A DNA stretch of 8,020 nt from an uncultured Butyricicoccus sp. (GTDB lineage Bacteria; Bacillota; Clostridia; Oscillospirales; Butyricicoccaceae), in contig UQVU01000083.1 in the NCBI GenBank assembly GCA_900544475.1, positions 1-8,020 of the forward strand. Direction: 5' to 3'. Below the pieces are notes generated by a model. It saw only the letters and a list, made by a program, of their open reading frames with translations, did no database searches and was not told the origin of the DNA. The number at the start of each line of letters is the position of its first letter. The stretch's first letter is position 1. The position numbers and the translations under genes are program-made. Positions 5,124-8,020 of the stretch are shown one piece after another.

Positions 5124-5166
5124 GCAGGGTCCAACTACTCCGCTTTTCGCAACAAGGAGAACCACA

Positions 5167-7566
5167 ATGAACAGATTAGGTGAAAAATCCTTAAAAACAC
5201 TGGAATATTACGAAATCCTCGAACGCCTTGCCGCACAGGCTTCCTCCGACAAGGCCAAGGAGAAATGCCGCGCGCTGCGTCCGCTCGACGACAGGGAGCA
5301 GGCTGCGCTGCATATGCAGCAGACCACGGACGCCAAGGACCGCATGGTGCGGCAGGGCAGTCCGTCCTTCGGCGGCATCCGTGAGGTCGGCGCGATCCTC
5401 ATTCGCGCGGACCGCGGCGGCACGCTCAACCCGCGCGAGCTGCTGAGCGTCGCGAGCCTGCTCCAGACCGCACGCCGCGCCCTTGCCTACGACGCCGAGA
5501 GCGAGGAAAAGACCGCGCTCACGCCGATTTTCGGCCTGCTGACCGGCAACCGCACCCTCGAAGAGGCCATCACCACCGCGATTATCTCCGAGGAGGAGAT
5601 CGCGGACGGCGCGTCCTCCGAGCTGCTTTCCATCCGCCGCGAGCTGCGCCGCATCTCCGGCCGCGTCCGCGAAACGCTCAACCGCCTGATTTCCGGCGAG
5701 CGCTCCAAGTACCTCCAGGAAACCATCATCACCCAGCGAAATGGCCGTTTCGTTGTCCCGGTCAAGGCCGAGCACCGCGGCGACGTCCCCGGACTCGTGC
5801 ACGATACCTCGTCCACCGGCGCGACCGTCTTTGTCGAGCCGCAGCAGGTCGTCGAGATCAACAACCAGATCAAGGTTCTTGAGGGCCGCGAGGAGGCCGA
5901 AATTGAGCGCATCCTCGCCTCGCTCTCCGCTGAGGTGTCCATGTACCGCGGCGCCATCGAGCAGGATTACGATGCGCTGACCGAACTGGACTTCATTTTC
6001 GCCCGCGCGAAGCTGTCCTTTGAAATGAACGCGACCGCGCCCGTGCTGCTCGAAAGCGGCAGCCGCGTCCGTCTGCTCCGCGCCCGCCATCCGCTGCTCG
6101 ACAAGGACAAGGCGGTCCCCATCGACATCGCCATCGGCGGCGAGTACGACACCCTTGTGATCACCGGCCCGAATACCGGCGGCAAGACGGTTTCGCTTAA
6201 AACCCTCGGTCTGCTCAGCCTCATGGCATCGAGCGGCCTGCATATTCCGGCGAACGAACAGTCGGAAATCGGCCTTTTTGAGCACGTTTACGCCGACATC
6301 GGCGACGAACAGTCCATCGAGCAGTCGCTTTCGACCTTCTCCGCCCACATGAAAACCATCGTGTCCATCATGGACTGCTGTGCGCAGGGCGACCTCGTGC
6401 TCTTCGACGAGCTTGGCGCCGGCACCGACCCGGTCGAGGGTGCGGCGCTCGCCGTTGCCGTTATCGGCTACGCCCGTCAGATGGGCGCGTGCGTTGCCGC
6501 GACCACGCATTACGCCGAGCTCAAGACCTTTGCGCTCACGACGGACGGCGTGGAAAACGCCTCCTGCGAGTTCGACGTCAAGTCGCTTCAGCCGACCTAC
6601 CGCCTGCTGACCGGCATTCCCGGCAAGTCCAACGCCTTCGCCATCGCGGCGCGGCTCGGCCTCCAGCCGACCATCATCGAACGCGCAAAGGAGCAGGTTT
6701 CCACCGAGGACGCCCGCTTCGAGGACGTTCTGGCCGAGCTCGAACGCGAACGCCGCCGCATCGAGCAGATGAAGGAGGAGGCGCAGCGCATGAGAAGCGC
6801 CGCCCAGTCCGAGCGCGACAAGATGCGTGCCGAGCGCGACGCCGCCGAGGAACGCGCCGACCGCATGATGGAGGGCGCGCGCAGTCAGGCGGACAACATC
6901 CTCAAAAACGCCCGCATGACGGCGGAAACCGTGTTCGATGAGCTGGAAACGCTCAAAAAGCAGTCCCAGAAGAAGAACGCCGAGCAGAACCTCGCCGCCG
7001 CAAAGGCCGCGCTGCGCGGCGTCATCACCCAGACCGAGAACGAGCAGCGCCGCGGCATTCAGAAGCGCGTCGTGGACGCCGAGGAGGTCCGTCCGCTCGA
7101 AAAGGGCGACCGTGTGCGTCTGCTGAACGTCGGCGGCGTAATCGCGACCGTGCTCGCCCCGGCGGACAAGGACGGCAGCGTGCAGGTGCAGGCCGGCCCG
7201 ATGAAAATGACCGTCAAGGCCAACGAGGTCCGTCTGGTCGAGGAGAAAAAGGCCGCCGCGAAGCCCAAGGTCAAGATGCAGCCGCGCCGCGATGCGCCGC
7301 GCCGTGAGCTTAACCTCAGAAGCGCCGAAAGCGAGGTCGATGTGCGCGGCATGAGCGCCGAGGAAGCACTCTTCGAGGTGGATAACTTCCTCTCGCGTGC
7401 GCTGATGGCGGGTCTGCCGGCTGTGACGGTTATCCACGGCAAGGGCACGGGCGTGCTGCGCAACGCCGTACAGCAGCATCTGCGCCGCAACAAGCGTGTC
7501 AAGAGCGTGCGCAGCGGCGTTTACGGCGAGGGCGAGCAGGGCGTCACGATTGCGGAGCTGAAGTAA
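5167..7566 (+). CDS. mutS2: MutS2 (MutS-like ATPase with Smr nuclease domain)
   Basis: Encodes a 799-residue MutS2, a normal family length. It lacks the MutS mismatch-recognition domain. Family knowledge links it to suppression of recombination and, in B. subtilis, to splitting of collided ribosomes. The N-terminal lever/clamp region includes NGRFVVPVKAEHRGDVPGLV and SSTGATVFVEP. The ABC-type ATPase has Walker A GPNTGGKT at 334-341, the Walker B/signature block LVLFDELGAGTDP at 410-422, and H448 in TTHYAELK. A long charged coiled coil covers about 514-620, a KOW-like beta domain about 640-690, and the C-terminal Smr domain begins near 724 (VDVRG) with HGKGTG at 757-762. All expected catalytic residues are present. 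The start is set by AAGGAGA (5154-5160) seven bases ahead and the typical opening; the frame is open back to 4909, but that part is repeat DNA. Confidence 0.96.
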   Translation: MNRLGEKSLKTLEYYEILERLAAQASSDKAKEKCRALRPLDDREQAALHMQQTTDAKDRMVRQGSPSFGGIREVGAILIRADRGGTLNPRELLSVASLLQTARRALAYDAESEEKTALTPIFGLLTGNRTLEEAITTAIISEEEIADGASSELLSIRRELRRISGRVRETLNRLISGERSKYLQETIITQRNGRFVVPVKAEHRGDVPGLVHDTSSTGATVFVEPQQVVEINNQIKVLEGREEAEIERILASLSAEVSMYRGAIEQDYDALTELDFIFARAKLSFEMNATAPVLLESGSRVRLLRARHPLLDKDKAVPIDIAIGGEYDTLVITGPNTGGKTVSLKTLGLLSLMASSGLHIPANEQSEIGLFEHVYADIGDEQSIEQSLSTFSAHMKTIVSIMDCCAQGDLVLFDELGAGTDPVEGAALAVAVIGYARQMGACVAATTHYAELKTFALTTDGVENASCEFDVKSLQPTYRLLTGIPGKSNAFAIAARLGLQPTIIERAKEQVSTEDARFEDVLAELERERRRIEQMKEEAQRMRSAAQSERDKMRAERDAAEERADRMMEGARSQADNILKNARMTAETVFDELETLKKQSQKKNAEQNLAAAKAALRGVITQTENEQRRGIQKRVVDAEEVRPLEKGDRVRLLNVGGVIATVLAPADKDGSVQVQAGPMKMTVKANEVRLVEEKKAAAKPKVKMQPRRDAPRRELNLRSAESEVDVRGMSAEEALFEVDNFLSRALMAGLPAVTVIHGKGTGVLRNAVQQHLRRNKRVKSVRSGVYGEGEQGVTIAELK

Positions 7567-7596
7567 AGGCAACACCGCACCCGAATGCGTGAGCGG

Positions 7597-7611
7597 CGGA
7601 AAAGTTTTCCG
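7597..7611. other. Short palindrome after mutS2
   Basis: CGGAAAA (7597-7603) and TTTTCCG (7605-7611) form a perfect inverted repeat around one base, 31 bases after the mutS2 stop. It is too short-looped and lacks a following T-run, so it is not called a terminator. No better terminator was found between 7567 and 7700. Confidence 0.3.
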
Positions 7612-7760
7612 GCGGCAGGATGGAAAAAGGAAAACGAAACGCGAACTTTTGTGGGGTTTATACAAAGTGTTTCCGAAGAAATAGACAACTTTCACGATAA
7701 ATCTGCGTTTTGCATGAAAAAATTCATTCAAAAAACAAACACGCAGGAGAGAAATTCTCC

Positions 7761-7789
7761 TTGACGAACTCTGAAAAAAGCGATAGACT
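7761..7789 (+). promoter_or_regulatory. Promoter of the HPr-like gene
   Basis: TTGACG (7761-7766, five of six) is followed after 17 bases by TAGACT (7784-7789, four of six), then by the AT-rich TATATAACG. Transcription would start near 7796, about 33 bases before the start codon. The 5-bp inverted repeat GGAGA/TCTCC (7746-7760) directly abuts the -35 and could be an operator. An AT-rich ATGAA-n4-TTCAT inverted repeat lies at 7714-7727. The fall in GC content across 7620-7830 supports an independent promoter. Confidence 0.6.
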
Positions 7790-7828
7790 ATATATAACGG
7801 ATTTGAAGAAATAGGAGCGATGCAGATT

Positions 7829-8020
7829 ATGTATTCGAAAGAGGTACAGGTTACCAATCAGGTTGGCTTATATGCCCGTCCGGCAACTTTTTTTATTCAG
7901 AAGGCTAACGAGTTCAAGTCAACGATTCTCGTAGAGAAGGAAGAGCGCCGCGTAAACGCGAAGAGCCTTCTCGGCATTCTGTCCCTTGGCATCACCAAGG
8001 GCACGACCATCAACCTCATT
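7829..8020 (+). CDS. HPr/Crh-like protein with Tyr at position 15 (3' end cut by the window)
   Basis: The first 64 residues of an HPr-fold protein are visible; full family members are about 85-90. The block GLYARPAT (13-20) corresponds to the phosphorylation site GLHARPAT/GIHARPAT of HPr, but the phospho-accepting His15 is Tyr (codon TAT). The regulatory-serine block VNAKSLLGILSLGI (42-55) is intact, with Ser46 exactly at the canonical number. Without His15 it could not pass phosphate in the sugar phosphotransferase system in the usual way, but it could still be a Ser46 target of HPr kinase, as in Bacillus Crh (which has Gln15). The start at 7829 gives the canonical numbering and the MYSKEV opening, with AGGAG (7813-7817) 11 bases upstream; an in-frame ATG at 7820 would be only two bases from that site. 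It has its own promoter after mutS2. Confidence 0.9.
   Translation, partial: MYSKEVQVTNQVGLYARPATFFIQKANEFKSTILVEKEERRVNAKSLLGILSLGITKGTTINLI

Noticed and set aside
4909..5166. In-frame upstream extension of mutS2 by 86 codons
   Set aside because: The added part is Pro/Arg-rich translation of hairpin repeats. The AAGGAGA site and the normal MutS2 N-terminus place the start at 5167.
4547..5170. 207-codon + strand open frame overlapping the recO end and the recO-mutS2 gap
   Set aside because: It reads through direct repeats and repeat copy B, has no RBS or family motif, and its similarity to a minus-strand frame near 2640-2740 comes from the nucleotide repeat.
7767..7800. Possible CcpA cre site in the HPr promoter
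   Set aside because: The AAAAAGCGATAGAC stretch fails several conserved cre positions, including the 3' CA.
5191..7857. Open frame of nearly 890 codons on the minus strand opposite mutS2
   Set aside because: Very long, but it exactly shadows a complete MutS2; its composition (Leu/Ala/Arg/Gly-rich) is that of reversed GC-rich codons, and it crosses the HPr promoter. No RBS or known motif.

Overview
The window looks like the chromosome of a GC-rich member of the Clostridia, most likely an Oscillospiraceae/Ruminococcaceae-type gut bacterium. Three things suggest this (inference, no database search was possible): the conserved Firmicutes order phoH-ybeY-dgkA / era-recO followed by mutS2; a clostridial-style HPr-like protein beginning MYSKEV; and GC-rich intergenic spacers packed with hairpins and repeats. 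All coding sequences are housekeeping genes on the + strand, except a fragment at the left edge.

Layout: 1-50 (-) is the 5' end of an AT-rich gene, probably a peptidase E/S51-like protein, with its own RBS and promoter. 51-352 is a divergent intergenic region with one good promoter in each direction, a paired TGCGCA site and a leader hairpin. 353-2328 is a tight operon phoH-ybeY-dgkA (junctions TAAATG and ATGA). 2329-2840 is a 512-base gap without a credible gene; it carries copy A of a roughly 300-base structured repeat, then a -10 element before era. 2841-4568 is era-recO, again joined by TAAATG. 4569-5166 is a 598-base gap carrying 25-base direct repeats, copy B of the same element in inverted orientation, and tandem CCTCCGAGGG palindromes. 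5167-7566 is full-length mutS2. 7567-7828 is a spacer with a promoter. 7829-8020 is the start of an HPr-like gene cut by the window edge.

Functionally the core genes serve ribosome biogenesis and quality control (PhoH-like ATPase, YbeY endoRNase, Era GTPase, MutS2), recombination (RecO) and lipid-carrier recycling (DgkA/undecaprenol kinase). The two most notable points are outside this routine set. First, the HPr-like protein has Tyr at the position of the phosphorylatable His15 but keeps Ser46, which suggests a Crh-like regulator rather than a PTS phosphocarrier. Second, era-recO is bracketed by inverted, diverged copies of a multi-hairpin element, in which one long hairpin is preserved by compensatory base changes. 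No CRISPR array, tRNA, rRNA, transposase or defence system was seen.
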